Assembly: GCA_025924495.1 (NCBI GenBank)
Contig: JAICIG010000131.1
Location: 1 to 18,118 of the forward strand
Reading direction: 5' to 3'
DNA: 18,118 bases
From: Pirellulales bacterium
Lineage (GTDB): Bacteria > Planctomycetota > Planctomycetia > Pirellulales > JAICIG01
Part shown: positions 1-13,192 of the stretch, one piece after another
Layout: each line of letters starts with the position of its first letter
Numbering within the stretch: position 1 is the stretch's first letter
Translations under genes and position numbers: made by a program
The notes under the pieces: model-generated
The model's database searches: none
Told to the model about the DNA's origin: nothing
What the model saw: the letters and a program-made list of their open reading frames with translations, nothing else

Positions 1-3000
1 GACTGCTCGATCAGCGCCAGGCTCAACTCGGCGGTTACCGGTTTGCCTTGCGGGTCGGTGGTCATAATCGTCACTTCAACATCGTCGCCGGGCTGCACTG
101 CCTTTTGCCCGGCGGCTTTGGGCTTCGTCTCAATCTTCACGCGCAAATCGCGTTCGACCGCAAACGGGCTCGACGCTTCGTGGAAGCGGCGGAAGCGCGC
201 TCGCTCTTCCGGATCCTTCGGCGGACGTGCATCGGTCATTACCGCCACGGCTAGCTCGAAATTCGGCGCCAGCGTCGCGGTCAGCGGGATCTGCAGTTCG
301 TTCGCCCCCTGTTTCAGTTCGACGAGCCTGTAATCCAGCACTCGGGCGCCTTGAAAGGTCACCAGACCAAGCGCGGGCGCTTCGCGCCAGTGCAATTGCA
401 CTTTGGCCGTGTCGCCGACCTTAAACGAATGCTTGTCGGCCAGGATCCGCAACCGCACCGTGTCGCTGTCGTCCGAAATCTGCACGACATGCGCGCCAGA
501 GATCGGGTTCTTGAAGCGGTCGGTTCCTTCGACCCGCAGAATGTATTTGCCCCCCTGCTCCAGCCGCAGCGTCACCCGGGCTTTGCCTTGTTTTTCGTCC
601 GTCTCGAGCTCTTGCTGCTCGACTTCGCGCTCGCCCACCTTGCCTTCCACCGTCGTCTGCTCCAGTACGTGCAGTTTGAGCTTTTCGGCGATTGGCTTGC
701 CTTCGGCATCGCTCGTGGCAATCTCCGTTTCGAACGTTTCCCCGGCGACGTACACCGGCCGCACGGTGCTGACGGAGATCGAGAATCCACGCGTGGCCAA
801 ATAGAAGTTCACCGCCGTCTGCAGATTGCGCTCGGGCAGCATCACCGCCAGCGGCAGCGTTTGCGATTCACGGAACTCGCGCGTGGGCAGTTTGAACGAC
901 AATTCGCCCTTGTCGTCGGTCTTGCCCGTGTAGATACGGCCGCCGGCCAACTGGTAACGAATCTCGCGGTTCGCCAGCGGAGCGCCATAGTAGAACTTGG
1001 CGACGATCTTCCCCTCGATCTCCTCGCCCCGGTAGAAGACCTTGCGGTCGATATCGACCGACAGCCGCACGGGTTCGAGTTGATATTCGTGGACCGCAAA
1101 GCTGCCTTGATAGCTGTGATCCTCATCATCGCGGACTTGGATGCGGTAATCACCCACGACGCTGCTGGCTGGCAGCACAAAGTTGGCATGGAAGCTGCCG
1201 AACTCGCCGAGCGTTACGTCGTCCTGGCGAATCAGCCGGCTGCGGCTGTCGAAGATCTCCAGGTGATACTTCTTGCCCTGCTCAATCACGAAGCGATCGT
1301 CGGCCGCTTTACGAACGATGCCGCGGACATGAACGAGCTGGCCAGCGCGGTAGGCGGGCCGGTCGGTATAGATGTATCCGCGTTCCGCCAGTCCGACTGA
1401 AACGCCAACTCCTTCCAGGCCGACCACATTCGAAGCTACGCTGGAATTGGCCGCGGCAAACACGCGCACATCGCCCGCCGCCTTCAGCTCTTCGTACGAT
1501 TTCTGGAACACGCCGTCGTCGCCGGTCTCGGCTTCGGCGAACACTTGCTGGCCGTTGGAGATCAAGAGCCGCGCCTTGGGCCACGGCTTGCCGGTGCGCA
1601 AATTCTCGGCAAACACGAACACCTCGTCGCGCGAACTCTTGACGACAATGTCCAAATCGCTGGCCATGACGAGCGTCGTCGCTTCGAGCGTTTTGCTGCT
1701 TACGGTCACTGCCATTACGCCCGCGGGCGGCGCGTCGGCCGGGCCGCCTTTGACGAGCGGGATTTCGATCTCGCTCTCCAGCTGCTGATATTCGGCGTAC
1801 TTCGGCACTTCAAACTCGAACGTGCGGTCGGGATCGATCAACGCAATATCGAGCCCTTCCACGCCCGAGGCGAGGTGCATCTTGCGGAAGTAGGTCTCCA
1901 TGTCGATCGTGTAGGCGCGGACGGTGACCTTGTCGATGTTGCGCGTCGTCAGCTTGATCGACGGCGTCTCATTGGTGCGGAACACGCGTTCGGTGGCGAT
2001 CGCCAGCGCTTTGCTCGTCAGCCGGGCGATTCTCGCCTTTGCCTGAGCGGCATGATTGCCCCAGGTTACTTTGCGGAATTCCTTGAGCGCCTCGGGCAGT
2101 TTGCCCAGTTTTTCCTCGAGCGTCGCGGCGATCATGAACTGGGCCTGCGACGATTCGTTCGTGTTCGGATACTTGGTCACCAGCCGCCGCCACTCGGCGA
2201 TGGCTTCGTCGTACTTTTCCTGCAAGAACTGCATCCGGCCGAATTCATACAAGATGCCCGGATCGCGCGGGTCGAGCGGATACTTGGCCAGGAATTCGCC
2301 CCACAGCTTACGGGCTTCGTCGTAACGTTTGGCCTGCCGCGCCTCATAGCCTAAGAGAAACTCGGTGTTGACGATCTGTTTCTGCACTTCGCTCCACGAC
2401 GCATGAGCAGGGTACTTGGCCAGATAAATGCGCCAGGCCTCGAGCGCGGCCTGAAACTTCTTCTGCAGTTGATACGAGCGACCGAGCAGCACCTGCGCCT
2501 CGGGCGCTTCTTCCCGGTCGGAATAACGCTTGTCGTCGAGAAACTTCTGGATCGCCTTGACAGCGTCTTCGAACCGGCCGCGGCTGATGTAGCTGTTGGC
2601 GATCCGCAGATACGCCTGGCCGGCGAGCTTATGTTCCGGAAACCGCTGCAAGAAGCTCTCCAGCGAAGCGACGCCCAACTCCAACTCCTCGTCGCTCTGC
2701 GGGGCTGGCAAGCGCCAGGTCTGCGAGAGATTAAAGGCGGCCTCGGCGATCCGCTCCGACTTGTCATCGGCGTAGGCGGCAAGCAGATCTTGCCAGGTGC
2801 GGCGAGCCTCTTCGAGTTGCCCCTGGCCAAGCTGGCATTCGCCGAGCCGATAGCGGGCTTCGAGATCGAGTTCGCTCTCGGGATGGTCTTTGCTGAATTT
2901 GGCATAGCGCGTCGCGGCTTCCTGCAAGTTGCCCAGCGCCTGATAGCAACGCGCGACGAGCAGCTCGACTTCGGCCCGCTTTTCGGGCTTGGGGCCGACT

Positions 3001-3611
3001 TCGAGCGCCTGGTTATAGAATTGCAAGGCCTTGTTGTAGTCGGGCGCCTGCTGCTCGTCGGCCGGCTTGAAATAAGCGTCGGCGAACTCGAGATAGATGT
3101 CGGCGATCTCCTGCTTGCGGTCGAGCGACAGCAGCCAGGCGGCCTGCTCCTGATAGATCTTCTCCGCCGATTGGAAATCCCCTTTGCGGGCCAGCGACAC
3201 CGCTCGGCCAAAGCGCGCTCGGCGAACCCAGTGGCCCTCGGGAAACTCCCGTTCGAGTTGCTCATAAGCCGCAATAGCATCGTCGTACTTTGCGGCGAGG
3301 TGCAGCGCCCGGCCTTTCAGATACATCAGCCAATCACGGTCGATATCCTTCTGGTCGGCCGCCTGCGGCGCGGCCAACGCCTTGTCGATGGCCGCTGCGG
3401 CTTCCGTGTATTTGCGGTCTTGCATCAGCAGCTTGATCGCGGCCGGAGTCTTTTCGATGGCCGTCTCAAACGCGGTAGGCTCGCCCTTGGTCGCCTGTTC
3501 GGTCTCTTTTTTGCCGCTCTCGGCCGCCAGCAGGGCGGAGATGGCCAGGAGCGACAACAATCCCAGCCAGGCGCCGATCGTTTTGGGCGAACGCAGACCT
3601 TCGGTACTCAT
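1..3611 (-). CDS. TPR repeat / alpha-2-macroglobulin family protein (C-terminal part beyond the window)
   Basis: The frame is open from the ATG at 3611 to the window edge, about 1203 codons with no stop on manual translation; the gene continues to the left. A GAGGAGC ribosome site lies 7 bases upstream of the ATG. Residues 1-30 form a signal peptide (hydrophobic WLGLLSLLAISALLAA) without a lipobox cysteine, so export as a soluble protein is likely. Residues about 60-540 are TPR-like helical repeats (for example YDDAIAAYEQLEREFPEG, YDEAIAEWRRLVTKYPNT). From about 543 the sequence becomes beta-rich, with macroglobulin domains including YIYTDRPAYRAGQ near 746 and DRKVFYRGEEIEGKIVAKF near 890, as in bacterial A2M proteins. 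Known A2M proteins trap proteases with a thioester; the thioester and terpenoid-cyclase-like domain would lie outside the window and cannot be checked. The gene is divergent from the SUMF1 gene. The family call is secure; the function of the TPR part is inferred to be partner binding. Confidence 0.88.
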   Translation of the reverse strand, partial: MSTEGLRSPKTIGAWLGLLSLLAISALLAAESGKKETEQATKGEPTAFETAIEKTPAAIKLLMQDRKYTEAAAAIDKALAAPQAADQKDIDRDWLMYLKGRALHLAAKYDDAIAAYEQLEREFPEGHWVRRARFGRAVSLARKGDFQSAEKIYQEQAAWLLSLDRKQEIADIYLEFADAYFKPADEQQAPDYNKALQFYNQALEVGPKPEKRAEVELLVARCYQALGNLQEAATRYAKFSKDHPESELDLEARYRLGECQLGQGQLEEARRTWQDLLAAYADDKSERIAEAAFNLSQTWRLPAPQSDEELELGVASLESFLQRFPEHKLAGQAYLRIANSYISRGRFEDAVKAIQKFLDDKRYSDREEAPEAQVLLGRSYQLQKKFQAALEAWRIYLAKYPAHASWSEVQKQIVNTEFLLGYEARQAKRYDEARKLWGEFLAKYPLDPRDPGILYEFGRMQFLQEKYDEAIAEWRRLVTKYPNTNESSQAQFMIAATLEEKLGKLPEALKEFRKVTWGNHAAQAKARIARLTSKALAIATERVFRTNETPSIKLTTRNIDKVTVRAYTIDMETYFRKMHLASGVEGLDIALIDPDRTFEFEVPKYAEYQQLESEIEIPLVKGGPADAPPAGVMAVTVSSKTLEATTLVMASDLDIVVKSSRDEVFVFAENLRTGKPWPKARLLISNGQQVFAEAETGDDGVFQKSYEELKAAGDVRVFAAANSSVASNVVGLEGVGVSVGLAERGYIYTDRPAYRAGQLVHVRGIVRKAADDRFVIEQGKKYHLEIFDSRSRLIRQDDVTLGEFGSFHANFVLPASSVVGDYRIQVRDDEDHSYQGSFAVHEYQLEPVRLSVDIDRKVFYRGEEIEGKIVAKFYYGAPLANREIRYQLAGGRIYTGKTDDKGELSFKLPTREFRESQTLPLAVMLPERNLQTAVNFYLATRGFSISVSTVRPVYVAGETFETEIATSDAEGKPIAEKLKLHVLEQTTVEGKVGEREVEQQELETDEKQGKARVTLRLEQGGKYILRVEGTDRFKNPISGAHVVQISDDSDTVRLRILADKHSFKVGDTAKVQLHWREAPALGLVTFQGARVLDYRLVELKQGANELQIPLTATLAPNFELAVAVMTDARPPKDPEERARFRRFHEASSPFAVERDLRVKIETKPKAAGQKAVQPGDDVEVTIMTTDPQGKPVTAELSLALIEQ

Positions 3612-3618
3612 GCCAGAA

Positions 3619-3625
3619 GCTCCTC
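3619..3625 (-). promoter_or_regulatory. Shine-Dalgarno site of the A2M gene
   Basis: Read on the minus strand this is GAGGAGC, 7 bases before the ATG at 3611. It fixes the start codon of the TPR/A2M gene, in agreement with the signal peptide that begins directly there. Confidence 0.7.
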
Positions 3626-3875
3626 GGATTCCGTCGGTTGGGGATGTGACAAGGCGGCGCTTGACCGGTTCCAAAGACAAGCCGCTTGTATGACGCTCGA
3701 ACGGGCAAAAAAGTTTCACGCCGGTCAAATCGGCCGAATGGCCCTGACCGACGCAAGCTATTACTGCGAAGCATCTAACCGCATTTACAAGTCTATCGGG
3801 CGGCTACGAAAAAGACCAAGCAATTTGAACGCCGACCCGCTTGGTCCATCAACCGGCTCGAATCGAAGGCGGCGA

Positions 3876-3904
3876 TTGCGAGTTGGAATTCGACGCTTTA
3901 GATT
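3876..3904 (+). promoter_or_regulatory. Candidate sigma70-type promoter for the SUMF1-repeat gene
   Basis: TTGCGA at 3876-3881 and TAGATT at 3899-3904 are separated by 17 bases and lie about 65 bases upstream of the start at 3968. Each hexamer matches only four of six consensus positions and planctomycete promoters are poorly defined, so this is a guess from spacing and local A+T content. Confidence 0.22.
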
Positions 3905-3967
3905 AAAACGACGCCCTGAACTGGTCATACGCGCCGCACGAGCGGCAATTCGATGGAGAGCGAGTCG

Positions 3968-7804
<3,837 letters not shown>

Positions 7805-7816
7805 GGCTTCCGCGTC

Positions 7817-9013
7817 GTGCGGGCTGCAACGCCTCCCGACGCCAAGCGCGATTCGCTGGCGAAATCGGATGAGAAACCGGCGCCCACGGCAATGCCAGAG
7901 AAACCGGCCGCAAAGCCGCGATCGTTGAGTGAACTGTTGGATAAGGAACAGCCGAAGACCGCGGAACAGACGGCCGACGCGGTCAGCGCCAAAGAGGCAT
8001 TCACGTTGACGGAGCACACGGGCGCCGTGACGCGCGTGGCGTTTCATCCGTTTTTGCCGCTGTTGGCGTCGGCGGGTAAAGATGGCCGCGTGCTGCTGTG
8101 GGATCTGGAGAAGAAAACGCTGGCAGGACAATTCGACAATTTCAAGGAAGAAGTCTGGACGGTCAAATTCAGCCCTGACGGAAACCTGCTCGCTTACGCG
8201 AATCGATATCATTGGGGCAGCCAGGTTCCATTCAAAGCGGTGGCGACGGCGAAAGAGGTCAAACGACTCAAGGATTTTAAATTTGGCGGCGGCGCGGTGG
8301 GATCGATCGCCTTCAGTCCCGACGGCGCCTTCTTCGCGGCCGGCCAGGACGACGGCACGATTCGCCTTTGGCAAACGGCCGCCTTCCAAGAGCTTCCGCC
8401 GTTGTCAGTCGGCAGCGATGTCAATTCGCTCGTCTTTGGCCCGATCAGCTTCGATCGCAAGCGCAAGCCCGCCGGGTATCTGCTCGCGGCCGGCTGCAAA
8501 GACGGCTCGATCAAGACGCTCGAACTAGCCCAAGTCAAAGACAAAAACGGCTCGCGCTGGACTTTCTCGATAACCAGTGTGGAATTCCCGCAGCAAGCCG
8601 GCGTACTCTGCCTCCGCTTCAGTCCTGATGGAAAACTGTTGGCAAGCGGCCGGTTTGGCGGGCTGATCAGCTTGTTCGATCCGGAAACCGGAAAGCGCGC
8701 GGGCGACATGAACGCGAGCAACGCCAATATCGATTGGGTCTGTTTCCACCCGAGCCAACCCTGGCTGATCGCCGCTCACTGGCAAGATCATCGAGCGCGG
8801 ATCTGGAACACCAAGACGGAGCAGATAATTTATGAATTCCCGAAACAGGACAGCGGCATGTTTTGTGCCGAGTTCAGCCGTGACGGACGCCGCGTCGCAA
8901 CCGGATCCAAGGATTTCTCGGTCACGATTTGGGACCTGAGCGGCCCGGGCCTGCCGGCGGCGCCGAAACGCCCGAAGAAAGCCAAGCCGCCGGCCGCCAT
9001 CGTGGGTGATTGA
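7817..9013 (+). CDS. Seven-bladed WD40 repeat protein or detached C-terminal half of the SUMF1 protein
   Basis: This frame continues, in the same phase, directly after the TAG at 7802-7804. After a charged Ala/Pro/Lys linker there are seven WD40 blades, with strands such as HTGAVTRVAFHP..VLLWDLE, VWTVKFSPDG, VGSIAFSPDG..TIRLWQT, VNSLVFGP, VLCLRFSPDG, IDWVCFHP..RARIWNT and CAEFSRDG..SVTIWDLS, enough for one closed propeller that would act as a binding platform. Seven blades are present and intact. A free-standing start is doubtful: the GTG at 7817 and the in-frame ATG at 7892 both lack a convincing ribosome site, and residues encoded from 7805 (GFRVVRA) are the end of the third SUMF1 domain. 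I think it was, or still is through readthrough, the C-terminal part of the upstream protein. The coordinates given are those of the longest separate frame. Confidence 0.7.
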   Translation: MRAATPPDAKRDSLAKSDEKPAPTAMPEKPAAKPRSLSELLDKEQPKTAEQTADAVSAKEAFTLTEHTGAVTRVAFHPFLPLLASAGKDGRVLLWDLEKKTLAGQFDNFKEEVWTVKFSPDGNLLAYANRYHWGSQVPFKAVATAKEVKRLKDFKFGGGAVGSIAFSPDGAFFAAGQDDGTIRLWQTAAFQELPPLSVGSDVNSLVFGPISFDRKRKPAGYLLAAGCKDGSIKTLELAQVKDKNGSRWTFSITSVEFPQQAGVLCLRFSPDGKLLASGRFGGLISLFDPETGKRAGDMNASNANIDWVCFHPSQPWLIAAHWQDHRARIWNTKTEQIIYEFPKQDSGMFCAEFSRDGRRVATGSKDFSVTIWDLSGPGLPAAPKRPKKAKPPAAIVGD

Positions 9014-9041
9014 GGAGAGGCCGCGAATGTGAATGGGAAAC

Positions 9042-9067
9042 AAGCGGAGGTTGACGACTTACCGCTT
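9042..9067. terminator. Possible bidirectional hairpin between convergent genes
   Basis: AAGCGG at 9042-9047 pairs with CCGCTT at 9062-9067, and the stem can be lengthened inward with a bulge and a wobble pair. It lies in the 82-base gap between the convergent WD40 frame and the helicase gene, where a shared terminator would be expected, but no T-tract follows on either strand. Confidence 0.28.
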
Positions 9068-9095
9068 TCGACATCCGACTTCAGCGTGATGCCGA

Positions 9096-11153
9096 TCACG
9101 GAGCAGACGCCCCTCGCTCGCCCGCCGATTCTCGAATGCGACGACAATTGGGAAGCGAATCGAGAAACGTGCGGCCGTAGGGCTTGGTCAGCACGCGCGG
9201 GTCGAGGATCACGACGGAGCCTTCGTCCTGCTGGCTGCGGATCAAGCGGCCAAAGCCCTGCTTCAGTTTGATCACTGCCTCGGGCAGTTGGTAGCTGGCA
9301 AAGGGATTGCCGCCGGAGGCGCGGATCGCTTCCAGTCGGGCTTCCAACAGCGGCCGATCGGGGACAGCGAACGGCAGCTTGGTGATGATCACCGTTCGCA
9401 AGGCATCACCCGGCACGTCGACCCCTTGCCAGAAACTGTCGGCGCCTAAGAGCACGGCGCGAGGGTTGGCTTTGAATCGCTCGACCATTTGCGTTCGAGG
9501 CATGCCGTCTGACTGAGCGTAGAGCGCCAAATTCCGCTCGGCCAGCCACGGCGTCAATTCGGCCGCGGCCTGCCGCATCATCTCGTAACTGGTGAACAGT
9601 ACAAACGCGTGGCCGTCGGTGCGTTCCACATAGCGGCGAATCATCTCGATCGCCTTCCGCTCATAGTCGCGCTTCTGCGTCGAAGGATCGGGCATCCCGT
9701 CGACGAGCACCAGCTTGGCCTGCTCGCGGTAGTTGAACGGGCTGCCGAGAGCTAACGTCTCGGCCTGCGGCAACCCGATGCGCGACTTGAAGAAGTCAAA
9801 AGAGCTGGGCGAACCGACGGCCAGCGTGGCGCTGGTCATGATGACGCTCGGCACGCGCTCGAATAGTTGCTCGCGCAGCAGGGGGCCAACATCGATCGGC
9901 GCGGCGGCCAGCGCCGTGCGCGGACGCCGTCCGTGCGTAACATCGATCCAGTAGACCAGCCCGTTTTGCGACTGATTCCGCCAGCTTTCGATTTCGCCGG
10001 CGAGCGATTCCAGGCGATCGTGAGCCGAGAGGAAATCTTGCCGCTCATCGGCCTGCTCCAAGCCTTCGCCGAAGCGTTTGACGCCGCGGGCCAACTTCAA
10101 CAAGCTCGGGCTGAGAGCGTTCTCGACGATGCCCGGCTGGTCGACACGGCCGTTGCTCCGCCCTGAAGCGGCCTGCCAAAGCCGGATCTCCTCGAAAAAG
10201 TCCTGGGCGTGCATGCGACAGGCCAGCGTCTGCTCCTCCAGCTCGCGCAAGCGATGGTGGACCAGCAGCCCCTTATTCGTGCGGTCGTTATAGAGCTTAT
10301 TGAGCACGTATTCGACCTGGCTCGAAGTCACGCCCATGCCCAAATGGTCGCCCGCCACGCTTTCAATCGTGTGCGCCTCGTCGAACACGACCACGTCGTA
10401 CTCGGGCAGGATGCTGACGCCGTTGCGGCGCAGCGCCAGGTCGCTGAAGAACAGCGCGTGATTGACGATCAGAATCTGTGCGTTCTGAATTCGCCGCCGC
10501 GCTTTGTAATAAAAGCAACGATTGTAGGTCGGGCATTGGCGGCCCATGCAATTGCCATGCTCGCTCCGCGCCTCGTCCCAGACCGACGGCACCGGCCGAT
10601 AGTCGAGATCGCTCAACGAGCCGTCGACTGTTTCCGTGCTCCAGCGCACCAGCGCTCGCAATTCATTCAGCTCCTCTTCGTCGCGAAACGTCGTCTCGGC
10701 GCGCTTCGCCGCCCCCTGCAGGCGGCGCAGGCTGAGATAGTTGTTGCGGCCCTTGACGAGCACGGCGGAAAACTCGAGCGGAATCACCGCATTTAAGAGC
10801 GGCAGGTCTTTCTCGAGCAACTGCTCCTGCAGGCTGATGGTGTGCGTCGAAATGATGACTCGACGCGGGGTTTCATCCCCTTCCGAGCGCTCCGGCTTCA
10901 GAACTTCTGCTTCGCCCGGCTGCGCCACCGCCAGGATCGCCGGAACCAGGTAGGCGAAGCTCTTGCCGACTCCCGTGCCGGCTTCGACGATCAGGTGTTT
11001 TTTTTCGCCGATGGCTCTAGCAACGGCATCGGCCATGGCCAGTTGTTCCGGCCGGCGCTCATAACGTTGCAGTCGGGCCGCAATCCGCCCTTCAGGGCCC
11101 AGAATTTCTGCAGGTGTCAACGCCATGAAAAAAACAGATTGCCGCCGGATCAT
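9096..11153 (-). CDS. dinG: DinG/YoaA-family ATP-dependent DNA helicase
   Basis: This is a 685-residue superfamily 2 helicase of the XPD/DinG type, which unwinds DNA 5' to 3' and in other bacteria resolves R-loops and replication obstacles. Motif I is EAGTGVGKS (57-65), motif II is DEAH (258-261) and motif VI is QGFGRLIRS near the C terminus; motifs III and V ([24 protein letters not shown]) are also visible. The iron-sulfur insertion has cysteines 202, 207 and 213 with the spacing C-x4-C-x5-C known from DinG, but the usual first cysteine in NYxCLRRL is a serine here (residue 141). The start at 11153 has an AAGGG close upstream. The ATG at 11126, giving [11 protein letters not shown], is an alternative that fits the usual family start but has no ribosome site. 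The gene stands alone and is convergent with the WD40 frame. Confidence 0.9.
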   Translation of the reverse strand: MIRRQSVFFMALTPAEILGPEGRIAARLQRYERRPEQLAMADAVARAIGEKKHLIVEAGTGVGKSFAYLVPAILAVAQPGEAEVLKPERSEGDETPRRVIISTHTISLQEQLLEKDLPLLNAVIPLEFSAVLVKGRNNYLSLRRLQGAAKRAETTFRDEEELNELRALVRWSTETVDGSLSDLDYRPVPSVWDEARSEHGNCMGRQCPTYNRCFYYKARRRIQNAQILIVNHALFFSDLALRRNGVSILPEYDVVVFDEAHTIESVAGDHLGMGVTSSQVEYVLNKLYNDRTNKGLLVHHRLRELEEQTLACRMHAQDFFEEIRLWQAASGRSNGRVDQPGIVENALSPSLLKLARGVKRFGEGLEQADERQDFLSAHDRLESLAGEIESWRNQSQNGLVYWIDVTHGRRPRTALAAAPIDVGPLLREQLFERVPSVIMTSATLAVGSPSSFDFFKSRIGLPQAETLALGSPFNYREQAKLVLVDGMPDPSTQKRDYERKAIEMIRRYVERTDGHAFVLFTSYEMMRQAAAELTPWLAERNLALYAQSDGMPRTQMVERFKANPRAVLLGADSFWQGVDVPGDALRTVIITKLPFAVPDRPLLEARLEAIRASGGNPFASYQLPEAVIKLKQGFGRLIRSQQDEGSVVILDPRVLTKPYGRTFLDSLPNCRRIRESAGERGASAP

Positions 11154-11353
11154 GCCCTTCGCCGGTCCGACTGGCCGAACCGACGCTTGTCAGCCTAACA
11201 TCCGCGCGCGGGATCGAACAGGAGAAGCTCCTTCGCCGCCGGCCGAAAAATGTGGCCCGGACGCTGGAAAAAACGTCTGCCGTTGCCCATGCTGTTATGC
11301 CAGCGTGCGTGATTTTGGATGGCCGGTTTCGAATTTTTGCAAATTGAATTCTT

Positions 11354-12256
11354 ATGCCTATCGAATTTCGTTGTCCTCAGTGCAGCAAGCTATTGCGCGT
11401 CGCCGACGAAACGGCCGGCAAACAAGCGAAGTGCCCTGTTTGCGGGACCGTGCAGGTCATACCCTTAGCTGCGCCGTCGCCAGAACAGCCAAGTCGGGCG
11501 CCTCGCGAGGTCAATCCTTTTGCCGCTCTGCCGGCGCCGGATTCCAGCGATAATCCCTACGCTTCGCCGATGGCCGCGCCGATACCGCCTGCCGGAGCAT
11601 ATTTCGATCGAATGAGCGCCAGTCGCCGCGATGGGCCGCCTTGGGAAAGAGATGGCGCCTCATTTCGTTCCTTTCTGGAAACCACAAAGTCTCTCTATAC
11701 CGGAACCAACTTCTTTTTTTCCGAAATGCGCCGCGACGGAGGACTCGGCGCCCCGCTGCTGTTTGGACTACTGGGCGGGACGGTCGGCAGTTTAACCGCT
11801 CTTGCGTTTCAAGTTGGCATGCAAACACTCGCCATGGGCGTCGGCGGCGCCAATGGGGCGAACGGACCGCCGATTGGGATTTTCCTGGGGATCATGATCG
11901 CCGCCGGCTTGATTGGGATTCCGATCGGGATGCTGATCAATATGTTCCTGTTCTCCGGGATTCTCCATCTGATGTTGCTGGTGCTCGGGTCCGCTCGCCA
12001 ACCATTCGAAACGACGTTTCGAGTCGTCGCCTACAGCCTCGGCAGTTCATCCCTACTCGGTTTGATACCGATTTGCGGGCAAATGATTAGCGGGATCGTA
12101 AACCTGGTTTTCGCGTGCATCGGCCTGACCTACGCTCATGAAATCTCTGGGTGGAAGGCCACGGTCGCCGTGTTATTGCCTGTCTTTATTTGCTGCGGCG
12201 CTGCGGTAGTTATTTATGCAGTCGTCATTGCGGCAGTCGTGGCGGGAGCGCGCTGA
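11354..12256 (+). CDS. Zinc-ribbon YIP1-family-like membrane protein (first of a tandem pair)
   Basis: This 300-residue protein starts with a zinc ribbon (cysteines 7, 10, 27 and 30, in FRCPQCSKLLRV and KCPVCG), followed by a Pro/Ala-rich linker with DNPYASP and then WERDGASFRSFLETTKSLY. The C-terminal part has about five hydrophobic segments (about 132-157, 173-199, 200-212, 228-258, 269-297) and the motifs FFSEMRRDGGLGAP and ETTFRVVAYSLGS, which recall the YIP1 family. The role is unknown; the zinc ribbon is presumably cytoplasmic and may bind protein or nucleic acid. No clear ribosome site precedes the ATG, although the upstream 30 bases are unusually A+T rich. The following gene is a paralogue 4 bases downstream, so the two are probably co-transcribed. 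Confidence 0.82.
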   Translation: MPIEFRCPQCSKLLRVADETAGKQAKCPVCGTVQVIPLAAPSPEQPSRAPREVNPFAALPAPDSSDNPYASPMAAPIPPAGAYFDRMSASRRDGPPWERDGASFRSFLETTKSLYTGTNFFFSEMRRDGGLGAPLLFGLLGGTVGSLTALAFQVGMQTLAMGVGGANGANGPPIGIFLGIMIAAGLIGIPIGMLINMFLFSGILHLMLLVLGSARQPFETTFRVVAYSLGSSSLLGLIPICGQMISGIVNLVFACIGLTYAHEISGWKATVAVLLPVFICCGAAVVIYAVVIAAVVAGAR

Positions 12257-12260
12257 ACGC

Positions 12261-13175
12261 ATGCCTATCGAATTCCGCTGTCTTCAATGCAACAAGCTGT
12301 TGCGCGTCGGCGACGATGCCGCCGGCAAGCAGGCCAAATGCCCGGGCTGCGGCATGGTGCAAGTCATTCCGACGCCGGCAGTGCCGGTCGAACCTGCCGC
12401 ACGGCCAAGAGCGCCCGATCCGGCATTCGGCGGAGGACCGCTCGGGTTCGATTTGAACCAGCTGACGGGTTACGCCGATAATCCATACGCCGCTCCCGTA
12501 TCGGCCGCCATGCCGTTGGGCGAAGTTCGGCGACAGACCGGGCCGAGAACGGGGCCGAGTTGGGAGCGCGACGGCGCTTCGTTGGCATCGTTTTTTGCCA
12601 GTGCCCGCGACTTCTTTCTCTCGCCAGTGCAGTTTTACTCGCAAATGCGACGTACCGGCGGCACCTGGAGTCCTTCGGGCTTTGCCGCCGCCGGCTCGCT
12701 CGTTGGTTGCGGGTTGTGGATGACCTACTGGCTCGCGTACACGCTGCTATTACAGAATGGCCCGCTGCAAGAGATGCCGCCAGCCGACCCCGAGCGCGTC
12801 GGCTACATCCTCGGCATGCTCGGCGCCTACTGTTGCTGCTCTGGAGTTATGGGGCCGATGGCGCTGTTGGCGTTTGCGTTTTGCGCAGCAGGGCTGGTTC
12901 ATCTCTGCCTTCAGGTTTTGGGCGCCGCAACGTACTCCTACGAGACCACATTCCGCGTTGTCGCTTACGCGCTCGGCAGCACGCTGCTGATTTCGATCGT
13001 GCCGCTCTGCGGATTCTATCTGGCATTCCCCGTTCAATTGGTCTATATCGCCATTGGCGTGAAGTACGCGCAAGAAACGTCAACCGGGGCGGCGGTGGCG
13101 GGCGTGATGTTGCCAACAATGATCTGCGGCGGCGGTTTCACGTTGCTCTTCGTCGCGGCCGTGATGGCAGCATAG
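12261..13175 (+). CDS. Zinc-ribbon YIP1-family-like membrane protein (second of a tandem pair)
   Basis: This 304-residue paralogue of the preceding protein starts at the ATG at 12261, because MPIEFRC matches the first copy exactly; a longer frame from 12216 would overlap the upstream gene and lacks homology there. The zinc ribbon has cysteines 7, 10, 27 and 30. The linker again holds DNPYAAP and WERDGAS, and the membrane part keeps SQMRRTGG and ETTFRVVAYALGS, while the loop between the first two membrane segments has diverged and gained a CCC cluster. A GGGAG lies 12 bases upstream and the gap to the first gene is 4 bases, suggesting translational coupling. The function is unknown. It is convergent with thiG, with 17 bases between. 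Confidence 0.82.
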   Translation: MPIEFRCLQCNKLLRVGDDAAGKQAKCPGCGMVQVIPTPAVPVEPAARPRAPDPAFGGGPLGFDLNQLTGYADNPYAAPVSAAMPLGEVRRQTGPRTGPSWERDGASLASFFASARDFFLSPVQFYSQMRRTGGTWSPSGFAAAGSLVGCGLWMTYWLAYTLLLQNGPLQEMPPADPERVGYILGMLGAYCCCSGVMGPMALLAFAFCAAGLVHLCLQVLGAATYSYETTFRVVAYALGSTLLISIVPLCGFYLAFPVQLVYIAIGVKYAQETSTGAAVAGVMLPTMICGGGFTLLFVAAVMAA

Positions 13176-13192
13176 CGTCTTGAGAAAGACAC

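Larger units (their letters stand above)
3612..3967. other. Divergent intergenic region between the A2M and SUMF1-repeat genes
   Basis: This stretch of about 355 bases separates two divergently transcribed genes and should hold both promoters. Long frames that cross it on the plus strand are antisense shadows of the A2M gene and have no recognisable product. Apart from the ribosome site of the minus-strand gene and one weak promoter-like pair for the plus-strand gene, I see no RNA gene, repeat or strong terminator. Confidence 0.6.

Noticed and set aside
351..2354. Plus-strand frames of 349 and 269 codons within the A2M region
   Set aside because: They overlap fully with clear macroglobulin coding sequence on the other strand and show no domain or ribosome site.
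12216..12260. Earlier start for the second YIP1-like gene
   Set aside because: It would overlap the first paralogue, and the homology between the copies begins exactly at the ATG at 12261.
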